Of a DNA stretch of 64,000 nt, positions 34,141-46,313 are shown piece by piece. A program made the position numbers and the translations under genes. Below the pieces are notes generated by a model that saw only the letters and a program-made list of their open reading frames with translations, was not told where the DNA came from and made no database searches. Source of the stretch: Nitrospirota bacterium (GTDB lineage: Bacteria > Nitrospirota > Thermodesulfovibrionia > Thermodesulfovibrionales > JdFR-88); contig JAKAKS010000018.1 in assembly GCA_021813405.1 (NCBI GenBank), positions 1 through 64,000 on the forward strand. Reading direction: 5' to 3'. How positions within the stretch are numbered: the stretch's first letter is position 1; each line of letters begins with the position of its first letter.

Positions 34141-34671
34141 TTACTGGCTCGGGCAGCCGGTCCTGTGCCAACCGGTATGTATCCAGTTATATGCATCATC
34201 CGTAAATTTGTTGACCATGTCCTCGAAATTAGTATATGGGTATGGGCCGCTGCTCAGGCTGGTAATCTGTCCGTTCCATCCCCATCCGTAAAGTGAGCCG
34301 TAAGCCGTCCATTTGTCATTGCCGTTATAGCCGCTGTCGTTGATGGTGATGTAAATATAAAAATTGGTTGCCTCGCCGTTTGCCGTGTGAAAGCTGTTGC
34401 CGTCGGCCCTGCCGTCATCATTCAGCCTGGATTCAATCATCGATTGGGTGTCTCCGGCGGCCTCATCTCCCTTGGGGGTATATGTATATGTAATGTTATA
34501 TGTCATTGCCATATTCTGATAACGGATCGGGGCGATTGGGGCCGGGCATGGCGGAGGGGTATATGAGGGGGTGGGCGCGCAGCCCGAAAGCCCCATCCAG
34601 CCGGATATGGCTACCACGGCCACCGTAAGCGCGGCTATTAAAAGCCCCTTGAGAAGCCTTCCCTTCAACAT
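34141..34671 (-). CDS. Lipoprotein, function unknown
   Basis: The 176-residue protein has a charged N-terminus, a hydrophobic stretch and the lipobox LSGC at about residues 28-31, so it is probably lipid-anchored. After a Pro-rich linker (APTPSYTPPPCPAP), the mature part is rich in Tyr, Asn, Gly and Trp, as in NFYIYITINDSGYNGNDKWT, suggesting a beta-rich fold. Two or three Cys remain, one four residues from the end. I recognise no family. It is the most upstream gene of the minus-strand group that includes the TPR protein and the octaheme cytochrome. Confidence 0.7.
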   Translation of the reverse strand: MLKGRLLKGLLIAALTVAVVAISGWMGLSGCAPTPSYTPPPCPAPIAPIRYQNMAMTYNITYTYTPKGDEAAGDTQSMIESRLNDDGRADGNSFHTANGEATNFYIYITINDSGYNGNDKWTAYGSLYGWGWNGQITSLSSGPYPYTNFEDMVNKFTDDAYNWIHTGWHRTGCPSQ

Positions 34672-34750
34672 GCAAATTATTCTATATAGTTCTTTAAAAA
34701 AAATACAAGGGCGTTGCTCACCAGTTTACTTCCATGCCTTCCTAATCCTG

Positions 34751-34756
34751 TATAAT
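34751..34756 (+). promoter_or_regulatory. -10 element upstream of pncC
   Basis: A consensus TATAAT 37 bp before the ATG at 34794. A GGGAGA ribosome binding site lies between (about 34779-34784). There is no clear -35. Confidence 0.4.
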
Positions 34757-34793
34757 CTTTATAAGTTCATCTGATAGCGGGAGAAATCGTGCA

Positions 34794-38114
<3,321 letters not shown>

Positions 38115-38118
<4 letters not shown>

Positions 38119-38930
38119 CCCGCCACACATTTGCGTAGCTGCCGGAACAGTTCCTGATTCTTCTGTATGCCTGGGCGGGTGATGGCGAAATCGTAGCGCA
38201 CCGGGTCCTCCGGGCAGAAGGCCGCAAAAGCCCCGGTTATCTCCAGAGCGGTCTTCATATCGGCCTGCTTCCTTTTTGTAAGACCAAGCTCCACGGACAT
38301 CCTGTGCATGTGAGTGTCCAGGGGGATTATGAGTTTGGAGGGCGATATGCTGTTCCAGCCGCCTGGGTCCACATTGTCCTTGCGGGCCATCCATCTGAAA
38401 TAGAGGTTCAGCCGCTTGAAGGCGCATGGGCCTGCCGGGTCCGGAATAAGCGTTTTAGGGCGCTTCCTGCCAAAAACCCGTTCTATAAAATGCCTGATTG
38501 CGCGCGCAATGGTCTCATCCTCAGTGCGCAATCCGTCAAGAAGGCAATGCTCTAAAGCACCATATTGCGTAAGCGCATGCCTTATTCCAGCGATAAAAGC
38601 CAAAAGATCACTTTCGTCTGTAAATCTGTATTTGAAGCCCGGATAAAGCTTTCCCAGGGCTTTGTCACTTGCGGATATTATAAATTCGCGCGGGGACGCT
38701 CCCATCGGTGTTAATATCTTCTGGACGCAAGTAAGTATCGCCTTAACATTGCCGTAAGCGAAAGAAGATGCGATAAACCCCACTACCTCGCGGTCTCCGG
38801 CATTTTTATAGCGGTAAAGAAATTCCAGGGGGTCCGGATGAACGAACTCCCGCCGGTTATATCTGCGGTAAAAATCCTCAAGCCCCCGGATAACCGCGCC
38901 GCGGTCCGGGCATGTGTTTAATGCCGCCAT
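38115..38930 (-). CDS. TIGR02757/DUF2400 family protein
   Basis: The protein is 271 residues from ATG 38930; an upstream start at 38975 would overlap the divergent ABC gene. It contains DPLEFLYRYKNAGDREVVGF, IASSFAYGNVKAILTCVQKI, LNLYFRWMARKDNVDPGGW and PLDTHMHRMSVELGLTKRKQ. These blocks match the TIGR02757 family, which is distantly related to HhH-type DNA glycosylases and whose function is not established. It converges with the phosphatase gene with a 4-bp overlap of stop regions. Confidence 0.85.
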
Positions 38931-38987
38931 CCATCCAGTATAACAGTGCCGATTGACCCAAATCACTCCTTTCATTTAACGTATTCG

Positions 38988-40478
38988 ATGCGCTGGTTTT
39001 TAAAGATCATTTCACTGCTGGCCGTGCTTGTATCGATTGTCTATCTGGGGCATCATTCGCATTCTTCCCAGAGCACCCTGCAAAAGATACAAAAACGCGG
39101 TTATCTGCTGTGGGGCTCGGACGCGGAGGGCGGCGCTCCTTATGTTTTCCCGGACCCTCATAACCCGCTAAAGCTGATCGGGTTTGAGCAGGATATTGCC
39201 GGGGACATAGCAAAACAGCTTGGTGTGAAGGCGGTACAGTCCCAGAACGCCTGGGATAGCCTTATCCCCGCCCTGGAGCGCGGCGACTTCGACATGGCTA
39301 TGAACGGCATAGAGATAACTCCGCAGCGCAGCCGGAAGGTGCTCTTTTCCATTCCATATTACGTCTACTCCGAGCAGCTTGTGGTACGCAAGGACAATAC
39401 GGACATAAAGGGCATGGCGGACCTTAAGGGAAAACGCGTGGGCACGCTGTCCGGCACGGTAGCGGCGGAGATGCTTTACAGGATGGGCGGGGTGAACGTG
39501 AAGATATATTCCGGCCAGGTAGAGCCTTATCAGGACCTTGCCCTTGGCCGGCTAGACGCCGTGCTTCTGGATTTGCCCATAGCAGCTTACTATGCAAAAC
39601 CCAATCCTGCTCTTAAATTCGCCGGCCCGCCCGTTGGCGAGGGGCTGTACGCCATAGCCATGCGAAAGGGGGATGCGGAGTTCAAGCAGAAGATAGACTC
39701 TATAATCGCAAACCTTATACGCACCGGGGAGCTTAAGCGCATATACCAGAAATGGGGTATCTGGAACGATAATCAGAAAAAGCTGTACGATAGCGCCGCG
39801 CAGACCGGCTATGTTGGCCTGAACGAGAGCAGGAGCGCGCCGATTGCCGGCTTTCTGCCGATGCTGTTGAAAGGTGCGGCCATTACCGTGGCCATTTCCG
39901 CATCCTCAATGATGCTGGCCATCGGGCTAGGGCTTGTTCTTACGCTGCTTAGGCTTTACGCAGCCCAGCCGTTAAGCTCGCTTGCAACCGCTTATGTGGA
40001 GGTTTACCGCGGCACGCCACTTCTGATACAGCTTTACATCCTATATTACGGCCTTCCAAATATAGGCATATCGCTGGCCCCGGTGATGGCAGCGTTCCTT
40101 GGGCTTGGAATGAACTATGCCGCCTACGAGTCTGAACTGTACCGGGCGGGAATCTCCGCAGTGCCGCAAGGGCAGATGGAGGCCGCCCTATCGCTTGGCA
40201 TGACGCGAGGGCTTGCGCTGAGGAAGGTTATACTTCCGCAGGCGGTGCGCATTGCTCTTCCGGGCATTACGAACGACTTTATCGCGTTATTTAAAGACTC
40301 CTCCCTGGTATCCATAATCGCCATGGTGGAGCTTACAAAAACATACAGCATACTTGCGGCCAGTACGCTCAGGTTCTTCCAGTTCGGGCTTATTACGGCA
40401 TTCATGTACTTTGTGATGAGCTATCCGCTGTCGCTTCTTGCCCGCAGGCTGGAGCGCAAACTGAAAGGCGCCAAATGA
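38988..40478 (+). CDS. Polar amino-acid ABC transporter, binding protein-permease fusion
   Basis: The protein is 496 residues from ATG 38988, with an N-terminal signal-anchor. Residues about 30-260 form a family 3 substrate-binding domain ([40 protein letters not shown]). Residues about 285-495 form a HisM/GlnP-type permease with the EAA-like loop [20 protein letters not shown]. Fusion of receptor and permease is known for glutamine-type importers such as GlnP. The ATPase gene overlaps its stop by 4 bp. A start at 38946 (GTG) would add 14 residues before the signal and overlap the divergent gene, so ATG 38988 is preferred. Confidence 0.93.
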   Translation: MRWFLKIISLLAVLVSIVYLGHHSHSSQSTLQKIQKRGYLLWGSDAEGGAPYVFPDPHNPLKLIGFEQDIAGDIAKQLGVKAVQSQNAWDSLIPALERGDFDMAMNGIEITPQRSRKVLFSIPYYVYSEQLVVRKDNTDIKGMADLKGKRVGTLSGTVAAEMLYRMGGVNVKIYSGQVEPYQDLALGRLDAVLLDLPIAAYYAKPNPALKFAGPPVGEGLYAIAMRKGDAEFKQKIDSIIANLIRTGELKRIYQKWGIWNDNQKKLYDSAAQTGYVGLNESRSAPIAGFLPMLLKGAAITVAISASSMMLAIGLGLVLTLLRLYAAQPLSSLATAYVEVYRGTPLLIQLYILYYGLPNIGISLAPVMAAFLGLGMNYAAYESELYRAGISAVPQGQMEAALSLGMTRGLALRKVILPQAVRIALPGITNDFIALFKDSSLVSIIAMVELTKTYSILAASTLRFFQFGLITAFMYFVMSYPLSLLARRLERKLKGAK

Positions 40479-41230
40479 TAAGCGTGCGCGATCTGCAAAA
40501 AAATTTCGGGGATGTACAGCTATTTAAAGGCGTAAGCCTGGAAGTGGAAAAGGGGCAGGCCATTGTTCTTATTGGCCCATCCGGCAGCGGGAAGAGCACT
40601 TTTTTAAGGTGCATAAACGGGCTGGAGACCTTTCATGGCGGCGAGATTATAGTGGAAGGCACCGTGCTTCACCCGGTGGGGGGTAACCGCCCGTCGCGCC
40701 AGGACGCGGATGAAATCCGGAAGGTGCGCAGGAAGACCGGAATGGTCTTTCAGCATTTCAATCTGTTTCCGCATCTTACAGTACTGGAAAATATAATTCT
40801 TGCGCCGGTGGAAGTGCTTGGGGTTAAGAAGGAAGATGCAGTCCGGCATGCCCGCAGCCTCCTTGAAAGGATCAACCTCAATGGTAAGGAGGGCAGCCAC
40901 CCCGGCCAGCTATCCGGCGGCCAGCAGCAGCGCGTTGCCATTGCGCGCGCCCTTGCCATGAAGCCGGAAGCCATGCTGTTTGATGAGCCTACATCCGCCC
41001 TGGACCCCGAAACCGTTGGCGAGGTGCTATCCGTAATACGCGGGCTTGTGGAAGAAGGGATGACCACGCTTATCGCTACGCATGAGATGGGCTTTGCACG
41101 CGAGGTTGCGCATAAAGTAATTGTCTTTGACGAAGGGGAAATAATTGAATCCGGCCCGCCTGAAGAGATTTTTACATATCCCAAAAAAGAGCGCACACGG
41201 AATTTTTTAAGCAGGGTTTTGAGGTTATAG
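40475..41230 (+). CDS. Polar amino-acid ABC transporter ATP-binding protein (GlnQ-type)
   Basis: The ATPase is 251 residues. Walker A is [18 protein letters not shown], the Q-loop is in [16 protein letters not shown], the signature is [18 protein letters not shown], Walker B is [18 protein letters not shown] and the switch His is in [13 protein letters not shown]. It drives the fused receptor-permease encoded immediately upstream. The ATG overlaps the previous stop. A short internal insertion ([20 protein letters not shown]) after the Walker A region is typical of GlnQ/HisP relatives. Confidence 0.95.
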   Translation: MISVRDLQKNFGDVQLFKGVSLEVEKGQAIVLIGPSGSGKSTFLRCINGLETFHGGEIIVEGTVLHPVGGNRPSRQDADEIRKVRRKTGMVFQHFNLFPHLTVLENIILAPVEVLGVKKEDAVRHARSLLERINLNGKEGSHPGQLSGGQQQRVAIARALAMKPEAMLFDEPTSALDPETVGEVLSVIRGLVEEGMTTLIATHEMGFAREVAHKVIVFDEGEIIESGPPEEIFTYPKKERTRNFLSRVLRL

Positions 41231-41486
41231 CTGTTTACGAATACAAAGGCATCTAATTCTTGTAACTTCAATGGTTTCCCAAAATGGGCCTTTCAGAGCA
41301 GTCCAAAAACAAGATTGGAATTTTTAAATATACAGAGACCGTGTCTGCCCTTGCCAGGCGAGGAAACTTAATGAATCCATAGCTCGGGCGTATTTGCATC
41401 AGGATTAATGCACCTATGCGCGCAAGGATCAAACCAAAAGCTAGTCTTTTCTTTCTTGCCCAAAATGGGACAAGTTTACTTTTATA

Positions 41487-41515
41487 TTGACATTACTGAT
41501 GAATTATGGTTAATT
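41487..41515 (+). promoter_or_regulatory. Promoter driving the riboswitch leader
   Basis: Perfect -35 TTGACA (41487-41492), a 17-bp spacer and a weak -10 TTAATT (41510-41515). Transcription would start near 41522, 20-odd bases before the aptamer. Confidence 0.55.
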
Positions 41516-41544
41516 TTAGTCAGCTTGCAATTTTAAAATTGCTA

Positions 41545-41633
41545 AGCCAACGAAAAGGCAAATCCCGGGTAACCGGGTGGCGCAAAGCTACCTGTCCTGC
41601 TTTTGGCGGGATAGAGGGGCCGTCGAACTGGCT
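41545..41633 (+). ncRNA. Cyclic-di-GMP-I (GEMM-I) riboswitch aptamer
   Basis: P1 pairs AGCCA (41545-41549) and CGA (41551-41553) with TCG (41623-41625) and TGGCT (41629-41633). The conserved GGCAAA is at 41557-41562. P1b is CCCGG-GTAA-CCGGG (41564-41577) with a GNRA tetraloop. The conserved GCGCAAAGC is at 41580-41588. P2/P3 forms TCCTGC (41595-41600) with GCGGGA (41606-41611). This order, GGCAAA, GNRA hairpin, then CGCAAAGC, is the hallmark of GEMM-I. The next two genes encode HD-GYP and GGDEF proteins, as expected for this class. Confidence 0.85.
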
Positions 41634-41644
41634 GCATATGTTGG

Positions 41645-41676
41645 AAGGCCAGCCTTTTCGAAGGCGGGCCTTTTTT
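41645..41676 (+). terminator. Intrinsic terminator of the riboswitch
   Basis: AAGGCC-A-GCCTT, loop TTCG, AAGGC-G-GGCCTT, then a run of T (41671-41676). CAGCC in its 5' arm (41650-41654) can pair instead with GGCTG (41630-41634), which overlaps the P1 3' strand. Aptamer closure and antitermination are therefore mutually exclusive, suggesting an OFF switch. Confidence 0.8.
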
Positions 41677-41820
41677 AGTTCTGGGGGGGTAGTTTGGGGG
41701 CGGATTATAGAGGTGGGGGAAGATTTAATTTTAAAATCGATGTGTTAGCCGGAAGAAGCGCGCGTTTTTTAGGCGTATTCCGGCATGGCGGAGGGGAAAA
41801 TGTTGGGGGAAATGGCACAG

Positions 41821-41863
41821 CCCGTTAAAGACAGGCTGCAAAAGCCGACTGTTTTTAACAGGG
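41821..41863 (+). promoter_or_regulatory. Leader hairpin upstream of the first HD-GYP gene
   Basis: CCCGTTAAAGACAGGCT, loop GCAAA, AGCC-GAC-TGTTTTTAACAGGG. It forms a long imperfect stem (inner 4 bp, outer about 13 bp with a G-T wobble and one bulge) ending 36 nt before the ATG. It is probably an RNA stability or translation control element. Confidence 0.45.
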
Positions 41864-41899
41864 TTTGGATGTTCAGAGGGAGCGGCGGGTCTTTATAAA

Positions 41900-43678
41900 A
41901 TGTTTGGCTCAAAGAATCAATCTGCATACGATCAACCCTCTGACCTGGTCCTGGAACATAATGTCATGGCCTTGGACGGGAGCTTATTGCTACCCGCGGG
42001 CTCCGTCCTTTCAGCCAGTGTTATGAAAGGACTGATCTCATCGAGAAAGCGCGCTTTCCGGACGGCTTTTTTACTGAAACATGGCACGATCAGGAATGAT
42101 ATTGCCGATCTGATGTGCACTCCTCCATACGATACGATTTTCAAGGAAGCTGAGGTCATTGATGAAGTCCTCCGTGAAATGGAATGCACCCAACTTGCAG
42201 TCCCCCTTTTGGAGGCACTGGATTACTTCCGTACGAATGACTTCTACTCTTACCGGCACTGCCTCATGGTTTTTGCCCTCTCCATGCTGGTGGCCGGAGA
42301 GCTGGTGCCAGATTATAAAAATTTCGCCAGATTTTCCATGATTGGCCCCGTGCATGACATAGGCATGGCATGCGTTCCGCTGCACGTGCTTAAAAAAAAT
42401 ATGCCCCTTACATCTGAGGAAAAGAGCCTGTGCCAGAGCCACAGCGCGGCCGGATATGTTCTGTTAAGCTATTATCTGGGCAACACCATAAATCCGGCTT
42501 GCGTTTTGGCCAGGGACCATCATGAAAAACGGGACGGGTCGGGATATCCCAGAGGCTCAAAACTGACGGATATTTTCTCCGAGATTACCTCTGTTTGCGA
42601 CATATATGACGCTCTGCTGTCTCCAAGGCCATACCGGACCGCTCCATTTGATAACCGGTCGGCTCTTGAAGAAATAACAAAAATGGCGCAGGAGGGCAGA
42701 GTACGCTGGGAGATCGTAAAGGTGTTTGTGGCCCTTAACCGCAGGAGGAGCACGCCTCATGGGCAGGCTGATGTGTCACTCGATTACAGAGGCGAGCCCC
42801 CGGCAAACAATCTGTACGGCATACTCGAAAACGGCCATCATGGTAAAGCACGTAGTATTCCGCCGCCGGACCGGGCAATGGAGGAAAACCCCTCTGTCAT
42901 GGCCGGACAGGAGGATAGGGTTTTTCCCATAGACGGCTGGTATATCTTTCAAGGACGCCGGCTGCCTTATTACCGCATACTGTTTGAGCAGTCGCCTGAC
43001 GGCATTCTGCTTTTAAATGCAGAAGGGGAAGTGGTCCACTTCAACGGTGCCGCGCATTGCCAGACAGGATATACAGAGGAAGAGTTTGCAGGGATCCATA
43101 TCTCCAGGATATTTCCATTCATAGGCGAGGGAGGCGTTCAGGCCGCGATCAATGATTTTTTGGCGTCAGGAAGCGGCGGATTTGAAACCGTATGCCTGAC
43201 CAAGAACGGCGCCGCTAGGAACATATATATCACCAGCCGGGCAATAAACCTGTCCGGGCGTGTTTTTTTCCATATGGTCTTCCGCGACATAACCAGGCAA
43301 AAGGAAGGGGAAGAAGCGCTGCTTGAAAGCGAGGCTAAATACCGCTGCCTGGTCGAAAGCATGGGCGATTCGATATACGTTGTGGACAGAGACTATAAAT
43401 ATGTATTCATGAACAAAAGACAGGCAATGCGGATGGGCCTTTCGGAAAATGCATACGCGGGGCGCTCCTATAGTGAATTCCACACTCCTGAAGAGACCGC
43501 TGGTTTTATCCGGGACGCCAAAAGGGTATTTGAAACAGGAGAGCCTTCGCGTCATGAATATACAAGCAAGAGAGACGGTAGGCAGTTTATACAGATTCTG
43601 AGCCCAATAAGGTATAAAGAAGGGAAAATGGCGGTCGCGGTTATCTCCAGGGACATAACCTCGATCAAGGTGGGGTAG
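41900..43678 (+). CDS. HD-GYP phosphodiesterase-like protein with two PAS domains
   Basis: The 592-residue protein is cytoplasmic. Residues about 112-285 form an HD-GYP domain: His120 (YSYRHCLMVF), His152-Asp153 (GPVHDIGMACVP), His181, His207-His208 in DHHEKRDGSGYPRG, and Asp234 in VCDIYDALLSPRPYR. The usual Lys after HDIG is Met. Two PAS domains follow (about 362-475 and 483-590), the first preceded by FEQSPDGILLLNAEGEVVHF. HD-GYP enzymes linearise c-di-GMP. The gene lies behind a c-di-GMP riboswitch and is followed by a close paralogue with an added GGDEF domain, so the pair arose by tandem duplication. There is no output domain after the second PAS. Confidence 0.9.
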   Translation: MFGSKNQSAYDQPSDLVLEHNVMALDGSLLLPAGSVLSASVMKGLISSRKRAFRTAFLLKHGTIRNDIADLMCTPPYDTIFKEAEVIDEVLREMECTQLAVPLLEALDYFRTNDFYSYRHCLMVFALSMLVAGELVPDYKNFARFSMIGPVHDIGMACVPLHVLKKNMPLTSEEKSLCQSHSAAGYVLLSYYLGNTINPACVLARDHHEKRDGSGYPRGSKLTDIFSEITSVCDIYDALLSPRPYRTAPFDNRSALEEITKMAQEGRVRWEIVKVFVALNRRRSTPHGQADVSLDYRGEPPANNLYGILENGHHGKARSIPPPDRAMEENPSVMAGQEDRVFPIDGWYIFQGRRLPYYRILFEQSPDGILLLNAEGEVVHFNGAAHCQTGYTEEEFAGIHISRIFPFIGEGGVQAAINDFLASGSGGFETVCLTKNGAARNIYITSRAINLSGRVFFHMVFRDITRQKEGEEALLESEAKYRCLVESMGDSIYVVDRDYKYVFMNKRQAMRMGLSENAYAGRSYSEFHTPEETAGFIRDAKRVFETGEPSRHEYTSKRDGRQFIQILSPIRYKEGKMAVAVISRDITSIKVG

Positions 43679-43709
43679 ACATGCGCAGGCGCTATTGATG
43701 ATAATAGGT

Positions 43710-43750
43710 AAACCGGCTGTCCTTACAATTGATGAGGAGCCCGGTTTTTT
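43710..43750 (+). terminator. Intrinsic terminator between the HD-GYP paralogues
   Basis: AAACCGGCT (43710-43718) pairs with AGCCCGGTTT (43738-43747) with one bulged C, followed by a T-run. It separates the first HD-GYP gene from the second, so the two may be expressed at different levels. Confidence 0.6.
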
Positions 43751-43838
43751 ATCTGGCAAAATTGGCGAGGTGGAGGGCCTCGGCTAAAATGTCCGCCCCT
43801 CTGCTATCACAAAAAAGACAGATGGTAAATTTTTCGGA

Positions 43839-43871
43839 ATCGCGGAATGCGGGTAGTCCCGAAACGGCGAT
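43839..43871 (+). promoter_or_regulatory. Leader hairpin before the second HD-GYP gene
   Basis: ATCGC (43839-43843) pairs with GCGAT (43867-43871), enclosing GGG-TAGT-CCC (43851-43860). It ends 11 bp before the ATG and could affect ribosome access. Confidence 0.35.
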
Positions 43872-43882
43872 AGAGTGCAGGA

Positions 43883-46192
43883 ATGGCCAGTAAAGAATAT
43901 TCCTTCTTTCAGTCTATGCAGCCTGACCTGGTACTGAGGCACGATGTCAGGGCCTTGGACGGCAGTTTATTGCTGCATGCGGGCACTGAACTTTCCGCCC
44001 CCTTGATGAAGGACCTCATCTCATCAAGGAAACGGGCCTTTCAGACAGCTTTTTTGACGGATTACGGAAGCATCAGGAAGGATATAGCCGAACTTGCATG
44101 CACTCCCCCCTATGACACTATCTTCAAAGAACGGGAAAGTGTGGATGTAGTTCTGGAATCCATTAGAGGGACCCAACTTGCAATCCCTTTATTGGAGGCC
44201 CTGGATTTCTTCCGGGGCAACGATTTCTACTCTTACAGGCACTGCCTTATGGTTTTTGCTCTCTCCATGCTGGTGGCCAGGGAAATCACATCCGATTACA
44301 AAGACCTGATAAGACTTGCTTCGGCAGGCCCCGTGCATGATATAGGCCTGGCTAGCATGCCTCTGAATGTGCTAAAGAAAAGCACGCCGCTTACACCTGA
44401 AGAAAGAGGCATGTTTGAAAGTCATAGCGCAGCTGGGTACGTACTGTTGAGCTATTATCTGGGCAATACGATAAATCTGGCCTGCGTTCTGGCCAGGGAT
44501 CATCATGAAAAAAGGGACGGCTCGGGATATCCCAGGGGCACAATGCCAAATGATCTTCTGATCGAGATCACGGCCGTCTGTGATATATATGACGCCCTGC
44601 TGTCACCACGGCCATATCGTTCCGCCTCTTTTGACAACCGCTCTGCCCTTGAGGAATTAACACATATGGCGCAGGAGGGCCGGGTGCGTTGGGAGATTGT
44701 AAAAGCGCTTGTGGCACTCAACCGGAGAACGGGGTCCCCTCCTTTTCAAACTGAAATTTCCCTTGAGCGCAGGGGCGCTGCACCGGCCGGTAATTTATAT
44801 GGAATTATCGAAAAAAGCCCCCCGTGGGGAGGACAAAACATTTTGCTTCAGGAACAGGCGGCCACGGGTAAAATCCATGCGCTCTTCCGGCCCCTGCCGA
44901 AGGAGAGTGCGTCCTTCAAAGAGGATGGCTATGCCTCACATGAAGTCCAGGACGCCAACAGCCTTTATCGCTTCCTGTTCGAGCAGTCGCCTGATGGCAT
45001 TATAATCATAAATACGGAAGGCAAAGTAGTCCACTGTAACGAGGCAGCCCTTTCTCAAACAGAATACACAAGGGAAGAGCTTGCCGGAAATTATATCTCC
45101 GAAACCGGCCTTTTCGGGACCGCCGGAGAATATCAGACATTGCTGTATGACAAGCCCGCTGCAAACAAGAACGGGTTTGAAACCATGTTTAGGACCAGAA
45201 GCGGTGCCGCAAAACATGTTTATGTCACCAGCCAGCTGGTAAATATTCGCGGCCAGAATTTTTTCCATCTGGTCCTCCGGGATATAACCCCGCAAAAAAA
45301 GGCGGAAGAGGCGCTCCAGGAAAGCGAGAAGAAATACCGCTCCCTGGTCGAAGGCATGGACGACTCAATATATGTGGTGGACAGGGATTATAAATATGTA
45401 TTTATGAACAAAAGGCATGCAATGCGGATGGGGCTTTCTGTTCGTGAATACATCGGCCACTCCTATTGCGAGTTCCACTCTTCTGAAGAGACGAAAGGCT
45501 TTATGAATGACGTGGATAAGGTGTTTAAGACAGGTGAGCCTATCCGGCATGAATATAAAAGCAAAAGGGACGGGAGGTATTTTGTACAGATAATCAGCCC
45601 CATAAGAGACAGAACTGGGGAAACGATGGCCGCCATCGTCTCCAGAGATCTTACGGAGCGAAAGAAGATTGAAGAGGAACTGCGGAGGTTGTCCTTTACG
45701 GACGAACTCACAGGCCTTTATAACAGGCGGGGCTTCACTGTCTCCTCCGAGCAACTATTAAAGTTGTACAAGCGCAACGGGCAAAAGGCATTTCTGTTTT
45801 TTGCCGACCTGGACGGCCTTAAGAGGATCAACGATTCGTTTGGCCATGACGAGGGCGACCGGGCATTGATTGCCGCCGCCAATATCCTTAAAACAACTTG
45901 CAGGGAATCAGACGTGATTGCCAGAATTGCCGGTGACGAGTTTGTGGTCTTTCCGTTTGGCAGCTCAGTTGACGAAGTTGAAAAAATCACAAGACGTTTG
46001 GAAAGCAATATTGAAGACCATAATAAGAAAACACCAGCCCGTAACCTGTCGATGAGTTTCGGCGTTTCATGCTGCGAGCCGGATTCCGATTGCTCCATTG
46101 ATGAACTGGTCCGGAAGGCTGAAAAATTAATGTACACTCAAAAAAACCGGAAGTGGGCATCAGGCAGCCGAAGGGAGCCGCTCTATGAATGA
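43883..46192 (+). CDS. HD-GYP-PAS-PAS-GGDEF bifunctional c-di-GMP protein
   Basis: The 769-residue protein is a paralogue of the upstream gene over its first 590 residues. The HD-GYP domain keeps its metal residues (YSYRHCLMVF, GPVHDIGLASMP, DHHEKRDGSGYPRG, VCDIYDALLSPRPYR). Two PAS domains follow, then a GGDEF domain (about 605-760): FTDELTGLYNRRGF, ADLDGLKRINDSFGHDEGD and RIAGDEFVVFP. The active site reads AGDEF, a tolerated variant, and an inhibitory RxxD site (RESD) sits five residues before it. Synthesis and degradation of c-di-GMP may therefore be joined in one protein, with PAS deciding between them. The order HD-GYP first and GGDEF last is less common than the reverse. Confidence 0.92.
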   Translation: MASKEYSFFQSMQPDLVLRHDVRALDGSLLLHAGTELSAPLMKDLISSRKRAFQTAFLTDYGSIRKDIAELACTPPYDTIFKERESVDVVLESIRGTQLAIPLLEALDFFRGNDFYSYRHCLMVFALSMLVAREITSDYKDLIRLASAGPVHDIGLASMPLNVLKKSTPLTPEERGMFESHSAAGYVLLSYYLGNTINLACVLARDHHEKRDGSGYPRGTMPNDLLIEITAVCDIYDALLSPRPYRSASFDNRSALEELTHMAQEGRVRWEIVKALVALNRRTGSPPFQTEISLERRGAAPAGNLYGIIEKSPPWGGQNILLQEQAATGKIHALFRPLPKESASFKEDGYASHEVQDANSLYRFLFEQSPDGIIIINTEGKVVHCNEAALSQTEYTREELAGNYISETGLFGTAGEYQTLLYDKPAANKNGFETMFRTRSGAAKHVYVTSQLVNIRGQNFFHLVLRDITPQKKAEEALQESEKKYRSLVEGMDDSIYVVDRDYKYVFMNKRHAMRMGLSVREYIGHSYCEFHSSEETKGFMNDVDKVFKTGEPIRHEYKSKRDGRYFVQIISPIRDRTGETMAAIVSRDLTERKKIEEELRRLSFTDELTGLYNRRGFTVSSEQLLKLYKRNGQKAFLFFADLDGLKRINDSFGHDEGDRALIAAANILKTTCRESDVIARIAGDEFVVFPFGSSVDEVEKITRRLESNIEDHNKKTPARNLSMSFGVSCCEPDSDCSIDELVRKAEKLMYTQKNRKWASGSRREPLYE

Positions 46193-46295
46193 ATGGTCCT
46201 TCGCATTGGCAACGGTAACCGTAAAAATCGGAACTTGAGCCAAATCTTGGTCTTTTAGATAAACCGCAAGAAACGGGGACACATAGTAAAGAGGG

Positions 46296-46304
46296 TGCTA
46301 TAAT
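46296..46304 (+). promoter_or_regulatory. Extended -10 element 9 nt before the ilvA start
   Basis: TGC-TATAAT is an extended -10. It ends 9 bases before the ATG, so the transcript would begin almost at the start codon (leaderless). I see no -35. Confidence 0.45.
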
Positions 46305-46313
46305 CTCTCCAGC

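Larger units (their letters stand above)
41231..41899. other. 669-bp intergenic regulatory region
   Basis: It contains a promoter (41487-41515), a c-di-GMP-I riboswitch (41545-41633), an intrinsic terminator (41645-41676), a G-rich stretch (about 41685-41725), and a second long hairpin (41821-41863) before the HD-GYP gene. Two CCC-AAAAT-GGG motifs (41278-41288 and 41459-41469) precede the promoter. The stretch 41290-41455 shows nothing I can name. Confidence 0.7.

Noticed and set aside
41278-41469. CCC-AAAAT-GGG motifs as sites of the same regulator as the palindromes at 12193-12257
   Set aside because: The arms are only 3 bp and such motifs are expected by chance several times in 64 kb; kept only as a hint.
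41506-41748. 80-codon open frame over the riboswitch
   Set aside because: It is made of the conserved aptamer and terminator sequence; the RNA explanation fits every block.
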